From DASTFY01 sp963813375 (lineage in GTDB: Bacteria > Actinomycetota > Acidimicrobiia > Acidimicrobiales > Ilumatobacteraceae): a stretch of 64,000 nucleotides of DNA. The DNA is taken from NCBI GenBank assembly GCA_963813375.1, contig CAWEYT010000015.1, forward strand, positions 62,001 through 126,000. The letters are read 5' to 3'. The stretch's first letter is position 1; the number at the start of each line of letters is the position of its first letter. This document shows, one piece after another, positions 55,830 through 64,000 of the stretch. A program made the translations under genes and the position numbers. The notes below the pieces were generated by a model. That model was not told the DNA's origin, searched no databases, and saw only the letters and a program-made list of their open reading frames with translations.

Positions 55830-57134
55830 TCAGGGCCTGAGGGTCTGCAGGCGAGCGCTGAGCGAGGCCACCGTGCTCTGGTAGGCGGGGGAGAAGTAGA
55901 CGTTGTTCAGCTCGGCCGGGTCGCCGGCGAGGTCATAGAGCTCCCGCCCGCCGTTGCCGTACTCGACGTACTTGTAGCGGGTCGTGCGCAGGGCGCGCCA
56001 CGCGTTGCCGCCTCCGGGCGGCTCGATGTAGGCCGCGTCCCGCACCGCAGCGCCTGTCGTGATCAGCGGCGCCAGGTTCCGCCCGTCGGAGCCCGGAGGG
56101 GTCGTGCCGGCGATGCCGCAGAGCGTCGCCGAGAGGTCGACGGAGCTGATGAGGTTGCGCTCGGTGCGCCCGGCCACGCCAGGCCAGCGGACCATGAACG
56201 GGAGGCGGCTCGGCTCCTCGTAGGGCTCGCCCTTCTTCACCTGCCGGTGCTCGCCCAGCAGGTAGCCGTTGTCGCTGGTGAAGAACATGTGGGCGCTGTT
56301 CAGGCGGCCGGTCGCCGAGAGGGCGTTCATCAGCTCGCCGATCCCGTCGTTGACGCCCAGGAGGCAGCGGCCGATGCCCAGGCGGTCGCGGTCGATGGTC
56401 GCGATCTGCGAGGCGCTCAGCAACGGGAACTGCTGGTTGGCCGGCTTGTCGCTGACGTCCGCCTCGTTGAACGCCGGGGACTTCGGCGGCAGGTTGACGG
56501 CGGCGTTGGCGTACCGGGCCGGCGGGTTGGCCGGCAGGTGGGGCTCGGTCGGGGCGACCCAGAGGAACAGCGGCGTCGACGCGCGGGGTGTTGAGCACCT
56601 GCTGCGCGGCGAAGTGGAAGATGTAGTCGGAGGCCCACATCCCCCCGGGCTGGAAGTTGGACGACCCGGCGGCGTTCCAGACGTCCCAGCCGGGCGGCAC
56701 GTACGATAGCCGGCCGGGTCCACGGGAAGTCGTTCAGGTACTTGCCGGACAGCACGGTCTTGTAGCCGCGGGAGCGGATGCGAGTGGCGATGGTGTCGGC
56801 GTCGTTCATCAGGTACGTGGTCGAGTTGCCGGTCACCCCGGTCCGCGACGAGTACATGCCCTTGAACATCGGCGGCGCGCGAGGGGCCGCACATGGGGAC
56901 CTCGACGGCGGCGTTGACGCAATCGACCCACCGCGAGTCCAGGTTGCGCAGGACGGTGCGGTAGTCGAACCGCATGTCGTCCCCGATCATCACCACGATG
57001 GTCCGCGGCCCGCTCGGCGGCGGGGGCGGGCGCAGCGGCGGTTGCTGCGTCGGCGGCCCGCAGGCGGCCGCCACAGCAGCCACGCCAGCCACCGCGCTCG
57101 CCCTCTTCAGCAGTTCCCGTCGGCTGAGCGTCAT
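55830..57134 (-). CDS. Sulfatase 3, Tat lipoprotein (three frameshifts)
   Basis: Close relative of sulfatase 2, about 435 residues. Tat motif SRRELLKRA (residues 4-12) plus a Cys at 25 after VAAA predicts a Tat-exported lipoprotein with a polyproline linker. IGDDMRFD, C82-G-P-S-R86, SGKYLNDFPW, FFTSDNGYLLGEHR and ELYDLAGDPAELNN are present. Frame changes near 56880, 56710 and 56585. ATG 57134 follows GAGGAG by 12 nt. Same strand as sulfatase 2, 60 nt upstream of it. Confidence 0.85.
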   Translation of the reverse strand: MTLSRRELLKRASAVAGVAAVAAACGPPTQQPPLRPPPPPSGPRTIVVMIGDDMRFDYRTVLRNLDSRWVDCVNAAVEVPMCGPSRAADVQGHVLVADRGDRQLDHVPDERRRHHRHSHPLPRLQDRAVRQVPERLPVDPAGYRTCRPAGTSGTPPGRPTSSPGGCGPPTTSSTSPRSRCSTPRASTPLFLWVAPTEPHLPANPPARYANAAVNLPPKSPAFNEADVSDKPANQQFPLLSASQIATIDRDRLGIGRCLLGVNDGIGELMNALSATGRLNSAHMFFTSDNGYLLGEHRQVKKGEPYEEPSRLPFMVRWPGVAGRTERNLISSVDLSATLCGIAGTTPPGSDGRNLAPLITTGAAVRDAAYIEPPGGGNAWRALRTTRYKYVEYGNGGRELYDLAGDPAELNNVYFSPAYQSTVASLSARLQTLRP

Positions 57135-57437
57135 CGCGACGTGGTCTCCTCGTTGCATCGGTGCCCGGGGCGTGGGGGCGCGCCAAGCCGGTCGTATGGG
57201 GGACTTGAAGACGTTACGGTCAGTTCAACGTCGAGCGACGGGCGCGCTGTCGGTCCTCGGGCGTCTCACCCGAACGGGGGCCGCGGCGGCGTGCCCGCGG
57301 CCACGCTCGGAGACTGGCCCACCACCCAGTGCCACCGCGCCGACCCGCCGGCGGGGCTCCGGCCCGCTCCCGGGGCACCTTTCGGCTCACCGGTGGTCCA
57401 GAGCGGCCCCGGCCCCGCTGGTACCGTTCGGTCGGCT
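57135..57437. other. Intergenic region between divergent sulfatase 3 and core genes
   Basis: A 303-nt region with no coding frame I can support. It must hold promoters for sulfatase 3 (leftwards) and for the winged-helix-dapA unit (rightwards); a TACCGT box at 57422-57427 ends 10 nt before the latter's ATG. GACGTTACGGTCAGTTCAAC near 57210 is the least GC-rich part and may be a binding site. Confidence 0.4.
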
Positions 57438-58053
57438 ATGCCCTACGACTCCGAACCCCGCTTCCGTGTCCTTCATGCCCTGCGCATCAAGGGCTTCGCC
57501 AAGGTGGACGTGCTGGCGGACCTCTCGGCCGTGGAACCGGACGAGGTCGAGCAGCACCTCGCCGACTTCCAGACCGAGGAGCTGGCCCTGTTCCGGGAGG
57601 CCCGTGCGCTCTGGCAGCTCACGCCCAAGGGCCGCGAGGTCCACGCCGAGGAGCTCGCCGCCGAGGCCCCACCGCTCCGGCCGCTACATCGAGCCCCACT
57701 ACCCGCCGTTCCTCGAGCTCAACGACGCCTTCAAGGAGCTGTGCGGGGACTGGCAGCTGCGCGACGGCAGCCCGAACGACCACTCGGACGCGGCCCACGA
57801 CGCCGCGGTCATCGCTCGGCTGCTCGACATCGACAGCCAGGCCCAACCCGTCGTGGGCGCCATCGGGGTCGAGGTCACCCGCCTGGCGCCGTACGGGCCG
57901 CGGCTCTCGTCCACCGCCCAGCGGGTGGCCGAGGGCGATCACCAGATGTTCACCGGCGTCATGTGCGGCTCCTACCACGATGTGTGGATGGAGCTCCACG
58001 AGGACCTCATCCTCACCCTCGGCATCGACCGGGCGAAGGAGGGCTCGTTCTGA
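57438..58053 (+). CDS. Winged-helix transcriptional regulator-like protein (frameshifted)
   Basis: About 204 residues. The N-terminus RFRVLHALRIKGFAKVDVLA then ALWQLTPKGREVHAEEL looks like a winged-helix DNA-binding domain; the C-terminal domain (YPPFLELNDAFKELCGDWQL, DEDLILTLGI-like end) is conserved among actinobacterial proteins of unknown function. One extra C near 57668 splits the frame. The stop overlaps the dapA ATG (TGATG), so it is cotranslated with dapA and may regulate it; not shown. Confidence 0.65.
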
Positions 58054-58976
58054 TGGCCCGCTTCGGCCGTGTGCTCTCGGCCATGGTCACCCCGTTCGAC
58101 GCCGATGGCGGCCTCGACCTCGACGCCGCCCGCACGGTGGCCCGCTGGCTGGAGAGCCATGGCAACGACGGGCTGGTGGTGGCCGGCACGACAGGCGAGG
58201 CGCCGGTGCTCAGCGACGAGGAGAAGCTGAGCCTCTGGGCCGCCGTGGCCGAAGCTGTCACCATCCCGGTCATCGCCGGCACCGGCACCAACGACACCGC
58301 CCACTCCGTGCACCTGACCAGGGAGGCGTCTTCGCTCGGGGTGGCCGGCGTCATGGCCGTCTGCCCGTACTACAACCGGCCGTCGCAGGCAGGGCTCGAC
58401 GCGCACTTCCGGGCCGTGGCCGCCGCCACCGACCTGCCGGTCGTCATCTACGACATCCCGATCCGGACCGGGCGCAAGATCACGACCGCCACCCTCCTGA
58501 GGCTGGCCCGGGAGGTCCCCAACGTGCTGGCGCTGAAGGACGCGGCCGGCAACCCGGGGGAGACGGCGGCGCTCGTCTCGAGCGCTCCCGAGGGCTACGA
58601 GGTCTACTCGGGGGACGACGGCATGACGCTCCCCCTGTTGGCGAGCGGCGCGGTCGGCGTCATCGGTGTCGCCACCCACTGGACCGGGCCCGACCACCAG
58701 GACCTGTTCGACTTGTGGGACAAGGGCGACGTGGTCGGTGCCCGCCTGGTCAACTCCCGGCTGCTGGAGAGCTTCGCCTTCGAGACCGGCGACGAGACCC
58801 CGAACCCGCTGCCCACCAAGGCCATGCTCAGGGTGCTCGGGCTGCCGGTCGGTGAGGCCCGCCTGCCGATGGGTCCGGCGCCGGCCGCGCTGGAGGACCG
58901 GGCGCGGGAGGTGCTGGCCAACCTCGAGCGTTGGCGGGACGCCTTCCCCGGCCACCCTGATCGCCGGCCTGGCTGA
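58053..58976 (+). CDS. dapA: 4-hydroxy-tetrahydrodipicolinate synthase
   Basis: DapA, 307 residues: condenses pyruvate with aspartate semialdehyde in the lysine/DAP pathway. AGTTGEAP (T46-T47-G-E), Y106/Y107 (CPYYNRPSQ), Y133 (VIYDIPIRTG) and the Schiff-base K162 (LALKDAAGN) are all present, as is SGDDGMTLPLLASGAVGVI. The gene starts the conserved dapA-rnj-ftsK run. Frame intact. Confidence 0.94.
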   Translation: MARFGRVLSAMVTPFDADGGLDLDAARTVARWLESHGNDGLVVAGTTGEAPVLSDEEKLSLWAAVAEAVTIPVIAGTGTNDTAHSVHLTREASSLGVAGVMAVCPYYNRPSQAGLDAHFRAVAAATDLPVVIYDIPIRTGRKITTATLLRLAREVPNVLALKDAAGNPGETAALVSSAPEGYEVYSGDDGMTLPLLASGAVGVIGVATHWTGPDHQDLFDLWDKGDVVGARLVNSRLLESFAFETGDETPNPLPTKAMLRVLGLPVGEARLPMGPAPAALEDRAREVLANLERWRDAFPGHPDRRPG

Positions 58977-58981
58977 GCCCG

Positions 58982-60645
58982 ATGGCGACCCCCATCTCCA
59001 TCGCCTTCCTCGGCGGGCTGGGCGAGATCGGCCGCAACTGCATGGTCCTCGAGCAGGAGGATCGCCTGCTGCTCATCGACTGCGGTCTCATGTTCCCCGA
59101 TGCCGACATGCACGGCATCGATCTCGTGCTGCCCGACTTCACCTACCTGCGGGACAACGCCGATCGGATCGTGGGCTGCGTCGCCACCCACGGCCACGAG
59201 GACCATGTCGGCGCGCTGAGCTTCCTGCTGCGGGAGCTGTCGTTTCCCATCTACGGCTCGGCCCTGACGCTGGGACTGGCCCGGAACCGCATCGAGGAGG
59301 CGGGCCTGCTCGACCGCACCCGGCTCGAGGTGGTGGGCGACGGTGAGCGGCGCCGGATCGGTCCGTTCGACGTCGAGTTCATCCCCGTCACGCACTCGGT
59401 CCCCCACGCCTTCGCCATCGCCGTGCACACCGCGCAGGGCGTGGTGCTCCACTCCGGCGACTTCAAGCTGGACCTCACACCGGTCGACGGTCGCCGGACG
59501 GATCTGGCCCGCATCGGTGCCATCGCCGAGAGCGAGGGCATCCGCCTGCTGCTGTCGGACTCCACCAACGCGCGAGGAGCACGGGTACGCGCCGAGCGAG
59601 CGCAAGGTGGGCGCGGTGCTGCGCGCCCTCTTCGCCGACCAGCGCGGCCGACGCATCATCACCTCCAGCTTCGCCAGCCACATCCACCGCATCCAGCAGA
59701 TCGCCGACGCCGCCATCGCCAGCGGGCGGGTGGTGGCCACCTTGGGCATGTCGATCAAGAAGAACGTGCGGCTGGCCCGCGACCTCGGCCTGCTGTCCAT
59801 CCCGGACGCGTCGCTGATCGACATCGAGGAGGTGGACCGCCTCGAGCCCGGGCGAGGTGTGCATCATCTCCACCGGCTCGCAGGGCGAACCGATGTCCGC
59901 GCTCGGGCTGATGGCGTCCGGCGAGAACCGCTGGCTGAAGGTCGGCGAGCACGACACGGTCATCCTCTCCAGCCACGCCATCCCCGGGAACGAGTTCAAC
60001 GTCAACCGGGTCATCGACGGGCTGCTGCGCAACGGCGCGGAGGTCGTGCACAGCGGCGTGGCCGATGTCCACGCCACAGGGCATGCGCAGGCGGACGAGC
60101 TCAAGACGCTGCTGTCGATCACCCGTCCCGAGTACTTCGTGCCCATCCACGGCGAGTACCGGCACATGGTGGCCCACGCCAAGCTGGCCGCCCTCATGGG
60201 CGTGCCGGCCTCGCACGTGCACCTGTGCGAGGACGGCGACGTCGTGACGCTGTCCGACGGCGGGCTGGAGCTGAGCGGGCGCGTGCCGGCCGGCTACCTC
60301 TACGTCGACGGCATCGTCGGCGACGTGGGGAGGGGCGTGCTCCGGGACCGGCGGGTGCTGGCCGAGGAAGGCGTCGTCGTGGTCGTCGCCACCGTCGACG
60401 TCGGAGCCAGCCGGGTCCTCACCGGTCCGGAGATCATCACCCGCGGCTGGGTCTACGCCCCCGAGGCCGAGGACCTGCTCGACGAGGCCTGCGACCGGGT
60501 CGCCCAGGCCGTGGAGGCGGCGCTCGGCAAGGGGGTGCGGGACGTCGAGAGCCTCGAGCGCGAAGTGCGGCGGGCGGCGGGGCAGTTCGTGAGCGAGCGC
60601 ACGAAGCGCCGGCCCATGATCGTGCCCGTCGTGATGGAGGCCTGA
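58982..60645 (+). CDS. rnj: Ribonuclease J (two frameshifts)
   Basis: RNase J of about 554 residues, a metallo-beta-lactamase/beta-CASP nuclease with 5'-exo and endonuclease activity. FLGGLGEIGRNCMVLE at the start, H70-G-H-E-D-H75 metal site, HSGDFKLD, DSTNA, then ISTGSQGEPMSAL, SSHAIPGNE and HASGHA-like VHATGHAQADEL, followed by the C-terminal domain. One extra base near 59575 (AEEHGY expected) and one extra G near 59855. Starts 5 nt after the dapA stop. Confidence 0.93.
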
Positions 60646-60692
60646 CCACCCGGTCGCGCTCGCAGGCGGTCCGATGGCTTCTGGTGAAGATG

Positions 60693-60711
60693 CGTCGCGG
60701 CACCCGCGACG
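60693..60711. terminator. Perfect 8-bp hairpin after rnj
   Basis: CGTCGCGG-CAC-CCGCGACG, 48 nt after the rnj stop in the 144-nt gap before ftsK. No U-tract. Probably a factor-assisted terminator separating dapA-rnj from ftsK. Confidence 0.45.
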
Positions 60712-60776
60712 ATTCCGCGCTAGAAGACGGGACCCGACGCTGCGGTTGATGCCCGAACGCTCGCGCGCCCCATTGC

Positions 60777-60782
60777 TACGGT
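60777..60782 (+). promoter_or_regulatory. Putative -10 box (TACGGT) for ftsK
   Basis: TACGGT ends 7 nt before the ftsK ATG with no Shine-Dalgarno sequence between, the arrangement of leaderless actinobacterial transcripts. Identical to the hexamer before dapB. Confidence 0.35.
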
Positions 60783-60789
60783 AGGTCCC

Positions 60790-63207
60790 ATGGCCAGCCG
60801 CAACCCGGCCAAGGGCCCGTCCCGCCGGGCCAGCGCGACCAAGACGCCCCCGCGCGGCTCGTCGCGTCCGGCCACCAGCAGCCGCGCCCCGGCGCCACGA
60901 GGGTCGCGGTCTGCCGCGGTCCGCGGCGCGCTCGATCCGCACCGGGCCGACCTGATCGGCCTGGTGGTCATCGTGGTCGGGGCGCTGGTGGCGCTGGCCG
61001 TCTACCTCCGGCTCGCCGGACCTCTCGGGGGCGGGATCGACACCGGGCTCGGCGCACTGATCGGCATCGGCCGCCTCCTCCTGCCACCGGCCCTCGTCGC
61101 TTGCGGTGTCGCGCTGCTCGTGGACGGCCACCGAGAGCATCGGTGGCGGCTGGCCGTCGGGGTCGGCGTGGCCACGCTGGCTGTGCTCGGCCTGCTGCAC
61201 GTGGCCCGCGGCCCCCGTGAGATCGTCATCACGCCCTCGGAGGTGGAAGGTGCCGGCGGATGGCTCGGGGCGGTCGTCGGTGAGCCGTTCCGGCAACTCG
61301 TCGGCCCGGCCGGGACGGTCGTGCTGCTCGTGGCGGTGGTCGTCGCCGGGGTCCTGATCGCGACGCGAGCCTCCCTGCGGCGGGTTGCGGTCGGGGTCGG
61401 CCGAGGCGTCCGCGGTGGCGCCGGTCCCGCCTGGCGGAAGGCGCAGCAGGCCGTGCGGGGCATGTCGACACTGTCGAGCGCGTCGAGCGCCTCGACCGCA
61501 GCATCGAACGGGACGGACACTGCCGACGGACCGGACGGCCCCGCCCTCTACGACTTCGCCAGCGAGGAGGGCGCGGCCGGCACCGCACGCGGCCGTCGTC
61601 GCAAGGCGCTGCCCCCGCCCGACCCCACCACCCTCGTCGGCGGGCAGTCGCAGCAGCTCGAGATCGACCTCGGGCCGGGCGCGCAGCGGGGCCAGTGGAA
61701 GCTGCCGCCCGCGTCGTACCTCCACCGCAGCAACACGCTGGAGCTCGACCGCGCTGAGGTGCAGGCGCGTGGGCGGGTGCTGGAGGAGTCGCTGGCCAGC
61801 CATGGCGTGGAGACGAAGCTGGTCGGGATGACCGTGGGGCCGACGGTCACCCGGTACGAGCTGGAGCTGGGGGCCGGGGTCAAGGTCGCCCGGGTCACGA
61901 CGTTGCAGCGGGACATCGCCTACGCCATGGCGGCCACCGACGTTCGCATCCTGGCGCCGATCCCGGGCCGGTCGGCCATCGGCATCGAGGTACCGAACCA
62001 CACCCGGCAACTCGTGTCGCTCGGCGACCTGCTGGCCGCTTCCGAGGCTCGTCAGGCCACCCACCCGCTCGACGTCGCCATCGGCAAGGACATCGCCGGG
62101 CGGGGGGTCTTCCTCAACCTGGCGACCACGCCCCACCTGCTCATCGCCGGGGCGACCGGCGCCGGCAAGTCGAGCAGCCTCAACTGCATCATCACCTCGC
62201 TCCTGATGCGGACCACGCCGGAGCAGGTCCGGCTGATCCTGGTCGATCCCAAGCAGGTCGAGATGGGCCAGTACAACCGGCTGCCCCATCTGCTCACCCA
62301 ACCCGTCACCAACCCCAAGAAGGCGGCCAACGCGCTCGGGTGGGCCGTGAAGGAGATGGAGCGCCGCTACGACCTGCTGTTCGAGGTCGGCTTCCGGGAC
62401 ATCACCGGCTACAACGCCGCGTACGACCGGGGCGAGCTGGTGGCCAAGCCGGGCGACGGCGTTCTCAGCGACGCGGACGACGAAGCACCCGAGCCCGAGC
62501 GCCTGCCCTACATCGTCGTCGTCGTCGACGAGCTCAACGACCTCATGATGGTGGCGGCCCGCGACGTCGAGGAGTGCATCACCCGCATCGCCCAGAAGGC
62601 GCGGGCGGTCGGCATCCATCTGATCGTCGCCACGCAGCGGCCCAGCGTCAACGTGATCACCGGCGTGATCAAGGCCAACATCCCCGCCCGTGTCGCGTTC
62701 GCCGTGTCGAGCCTCACGGACAGCCGGGTCATCCTCGACCAGCCCGGCGCCGAGAAGCTGGTCGGCAAGGGGGACATGTTGCTCCTGCCCGGCAACTCCA
62801 ACGTCTCCCAGCGCATCCAGGGTGCGTTCGTGAGCGAGGAGGAGGTCCGCAAGGTCGTGGCCCACTGGCGGCGTCAGGCCCCCGAGGTGGTCTACGTCGC
62901 CGGCGTCGAGGGTGAGGAGAGCCATGGGGGAGGCCTCTACGGCGAGGGTGGCGGCGACGACGAGGACGAGGTGCTGCTCCGGCAGGCGATGGATCTCGTG
63001 GTCCGCAGCCAGCTCGGCTCGACGTCGATGCTCCAGCGCAAGCTCAAGGTCGGCTTCGCCCGGGCCGGTCGGCTGATGGACCTGCTCGAGCAGCGTGGGG
63101 TGGTGGGGCCGAGCGAGGGCTCCAAGGCCCGTGCGGTCCTGATGACGGTCGAGGAGCTGGACCTGCTGCAGCAGGCCGAGCGTGACGGCAACGGCGCCGG
63201 TGTCTGA
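60790..63207 (+). CDS. ftsK: DNA translocase FtsK/SpoIIIE
   Basis: An 805-residue septal DNA pump. A basic N-terminal tail (about 50 residues) precedes four to five membrane spans (residues about 55-200), a short linker, the alpha domain (RVLEESLASHGVETKLVGMT, GPTVTRYELE) and the ATPase with Walker A GATGAGKSSS (about 454) and Walker B VVVVDELNDLMM. The gamma winged-helix domain (LVVRSQLGSTSMLQRKLKVG start, RAGRLMDLLEQRGVVG) is at the C-terminus and would read KOPS-type sites. Frame intact. Confidence 0.95.
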   Translation: MASRNPAKGPSRRASATKTPPRGSSRPATSSRAPAPRGSRSAAVRGALDPHRADLIGLVVIVVGALVALAVYLRLAGPLGGGIDTGLGALIGIGRLLLPPALVACGVALLVDGHREHRWRLAVGVGVATLAVLGLLHVARGPREIVITPSEVEGAGGWLGAVVGEPFRQLVGPAGTVVLLVAVVVAGVLIATRASLRRVAVGVGRGVRGGAGPAWRKAQQAVRGMSTLSSASSASTAASNGTDTADGPDGPALYDFASEEGAAGTARGRRRKALPPPDPTTLVGGQSQQLEIDLGPGAQRGQWKLPPASYLHRSNTLELDRAEVQARGRVLEESLASHGVETKLVGMTVGPTVTRYELELGAGVKVARVTTLQRDIAYAMAATDVRILAPIPGRSAIGIEVPNHTRQLVSLGDLLAASEARQATHPLDVAIGKDIAGRGVFLNLATTPHLLIAGATGAGKSSSLNCIITSLLMRTTPEQVRLILVDPKQVEMGQYNRLPHLLTQPVTNPKKAANALGWAVKEMERRYDLLFEVGFRDITGYNAAYDRGELVAKPGDGVLSDADDEAPEPERLPYIVVVVDELNDLMMVAARDVEECITRIAQKARAVGIHLIVATQRPSVNVITGVIKANIPARVAFAVSSLTDSRVILDQPGAEKLVGKGDMLLLPGNSNVSQRIQGAFVSEEEVRKVVAHWRRQAPEVVYVAGVEGEESHGGGLYGEGGGDDEDEVLLRQAMDLVVRSQLGSTSMLQRKLKVGFARAGRLMDLLEQRGVVGPSEGSKARAVLMTVEELDLLQQAERDGNGAGV

Positions 63208-64000
63208 GCTCACCGAGATCGCGTCAGGCCTTCGCTTCCCCGAGGGCCCGATCGCCATGGACGACGGCAGCGTCGTGCTCGTCGAGATGTTCAAGCCGGG
63301 GATCACGCGTGTCGCGGTCGACGGGACGACGACGACCGTGGCCGAGGTCCCGGGCGGGCCGAACGGCGCGGCGATCGGGCCCGACGGCGCGCTGTACCTC
63401 TGCAACAACGGAGGGTGCTTCACCCCCGTCGAGATGGGTGGTCTGCTGCTGCCGGGCCCCTTCGACCCCGAGCGCTACATCGGGGGGAGGATCCAGCGGG
63501 TGGACCTCGCGACGGGCGCGGTCAGCGACCTCTACACCGAGTGCGAGGGGCAGCTTCTGCGGGCGCCGAACGACCTCGTGTTCGATGCCTACGGCGGCTT
63601 CTGGTTCACCGACCACGGCATCCGCCACGGCCGGTCGAAGGATCGGACCGGCATCCACTACGCACGGGCGGACGGGTCGGCGATCACCGAGGTCGTGTTC
63701 CCCGTCGACTCGCCCAACGGGATCGGCCTGTCTCCTGACGGCGCGACCGTCTACTGGGCCGAGACCCACAACGGACGGGTCTACCAGCGCACCGTGACCG
63801 GTCCGGGCCAGCTGGCCGCCGCGCTCCCGCTCGACCCGAGCGTGTGCCTGGCCGGCCTGCCCGGCATGCAGCTCCTCGACTCGCTGGCCGTGGACGGCGA
63901 CGGGAACGTGTGCGTCGCCACGCTCGTCAACGGAGGCATCACCGTCATCGCGCCTGGCGGTGAGGTCATCGAGCACGTGCCGACCGGCGACGTCCTGACG
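63200..64000 (+). CDS. SMP-30/gluconolactonase family protein (3' end outside window)
   Basis: The first 267 codons of a six-bladed beta-propeller lactonase: GLRFPEGPIAM, GGPNGAAIGPDGALYLCNNGG, RAPNDLVFDAYGGFWFTDHG and SPNGIGLSPDGATVYWAET hold the metal-binding Glu, Asn and Asp positions of SMP-30 proteins. GTG 63200 overlaps the ftsK stop by 8 nt; it continues past 64000. Likely hydrolyses a sugar lactone. Confidence 0.82.
   Translation, partial: MSELTEIASGLRFPEGPIAMDDGSVVLVEMFKPGITRVAVDGTTTTVAEVPGGPNGAAIGPDGALYLCNNGGCFTPVEMGGLLLPGPFDPERYIGGRIQRVDLATGAVSDLYTECEGQLLRAPNDLVFDAYGGFWFTDHGIRHGRSKDRTGIHYARADGSAITEVVFPVDSPNGIGLSPDGATVYWAETHNGRVYQRTVTGPGQLAAALPLDPSVCLAGLPGMQLLDSLAVDGDGNVCVATLVNGGITVIAPGGEVIEHVPTGDVLT

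Noticed and set aside
59755..63423. A 1222-codon minus-strand frame over rnj and ftsK
   Set aside because: Antisense shadow of ftsK and rnj with no recognisable domain and biased His/Asp/Arg composition.

Overview
The window is high-GC chromosomal DNA from an actinobacterium (Actinomycetota). Pointers are the gene orders rplY-pth ... mfd-mazG-(PPIase lipoprotein)-eno-divIC and dapB ... dapA-rnj-ftsK, a DUF4032 protein, an LPETG-anchored surface protein, GTG/TTG starts, and TANNNT boxes 7-10 nt before several start codons. I cannot fix the class; Acidimicrobiia is a guess. No rRNA, tRNA, CRISPR, IS element or phage gene was seen. About thirty single-base frameshifts break genes that otherwise look intact, including dapB, rnj and mfd. 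Most are one extra base in a G/C-rich context, so I read them as sequence errors and annotate whole genes across them.

Region 1 (65-16872) is mostly a molybdenum hydroxylase locus on the minus strand. coxSLM (form II, AYRGAGR active-site loop) is preceded by a second form II large subunit without its own S and M subunits and by a diiron ferritin-like protein. The maturation set MoxR-VWA-XdhC/CoxI-XdhC/CoxF lies 6 kb further on. Between them are an amine-oxidase-type flavoprotein, an SDR without the Tyr/Lys pair, a Na/Pi-type transporter, two tandem dodecin-like genes, an acyltransferase and a PYROXD2-like oxidoreductase.

Region 2 (16946-43835) is the conserved block read leftwards: rplY, pth, adk, an LPETG protein, mfd, a parvulin lipoprotein and mazG, then eno and divIC. 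Between mazG and eno sits a carbohydrate island (about 20.2-34.4 kb): ABC importer (binding protein, two permeases, ATPase), GH3 and GH13 glycosidases, an amylosucrase-like enzyme and two LacI regulators with recognisable candidate operators. DUF2277, MmcQ/YjbR, DUF4032 and zinc-ribbon genes flank it.

Region 3 (43972-47993, plus strand) holds flavin reductase, a MauE-like membrane protein, 5-oxoprolinase genes pxpABC and dapB.

Region 4 (48040-57134) separates dapB from dapA. It has a DapA-family paralogue, an SDR remnant, a DedA-like membrane protein, a DUF1996 lipoprotein, a TetR regulator with a palindromic operator next to a second diiron protein, and three secreted or lipid-anchored sulfatases.

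Region 5 (57438-64000, plus strand) resumes the core block: winged-helix protein, dapA, rnj, ftsK and an SMP-30-type lactonase cut by the window end.
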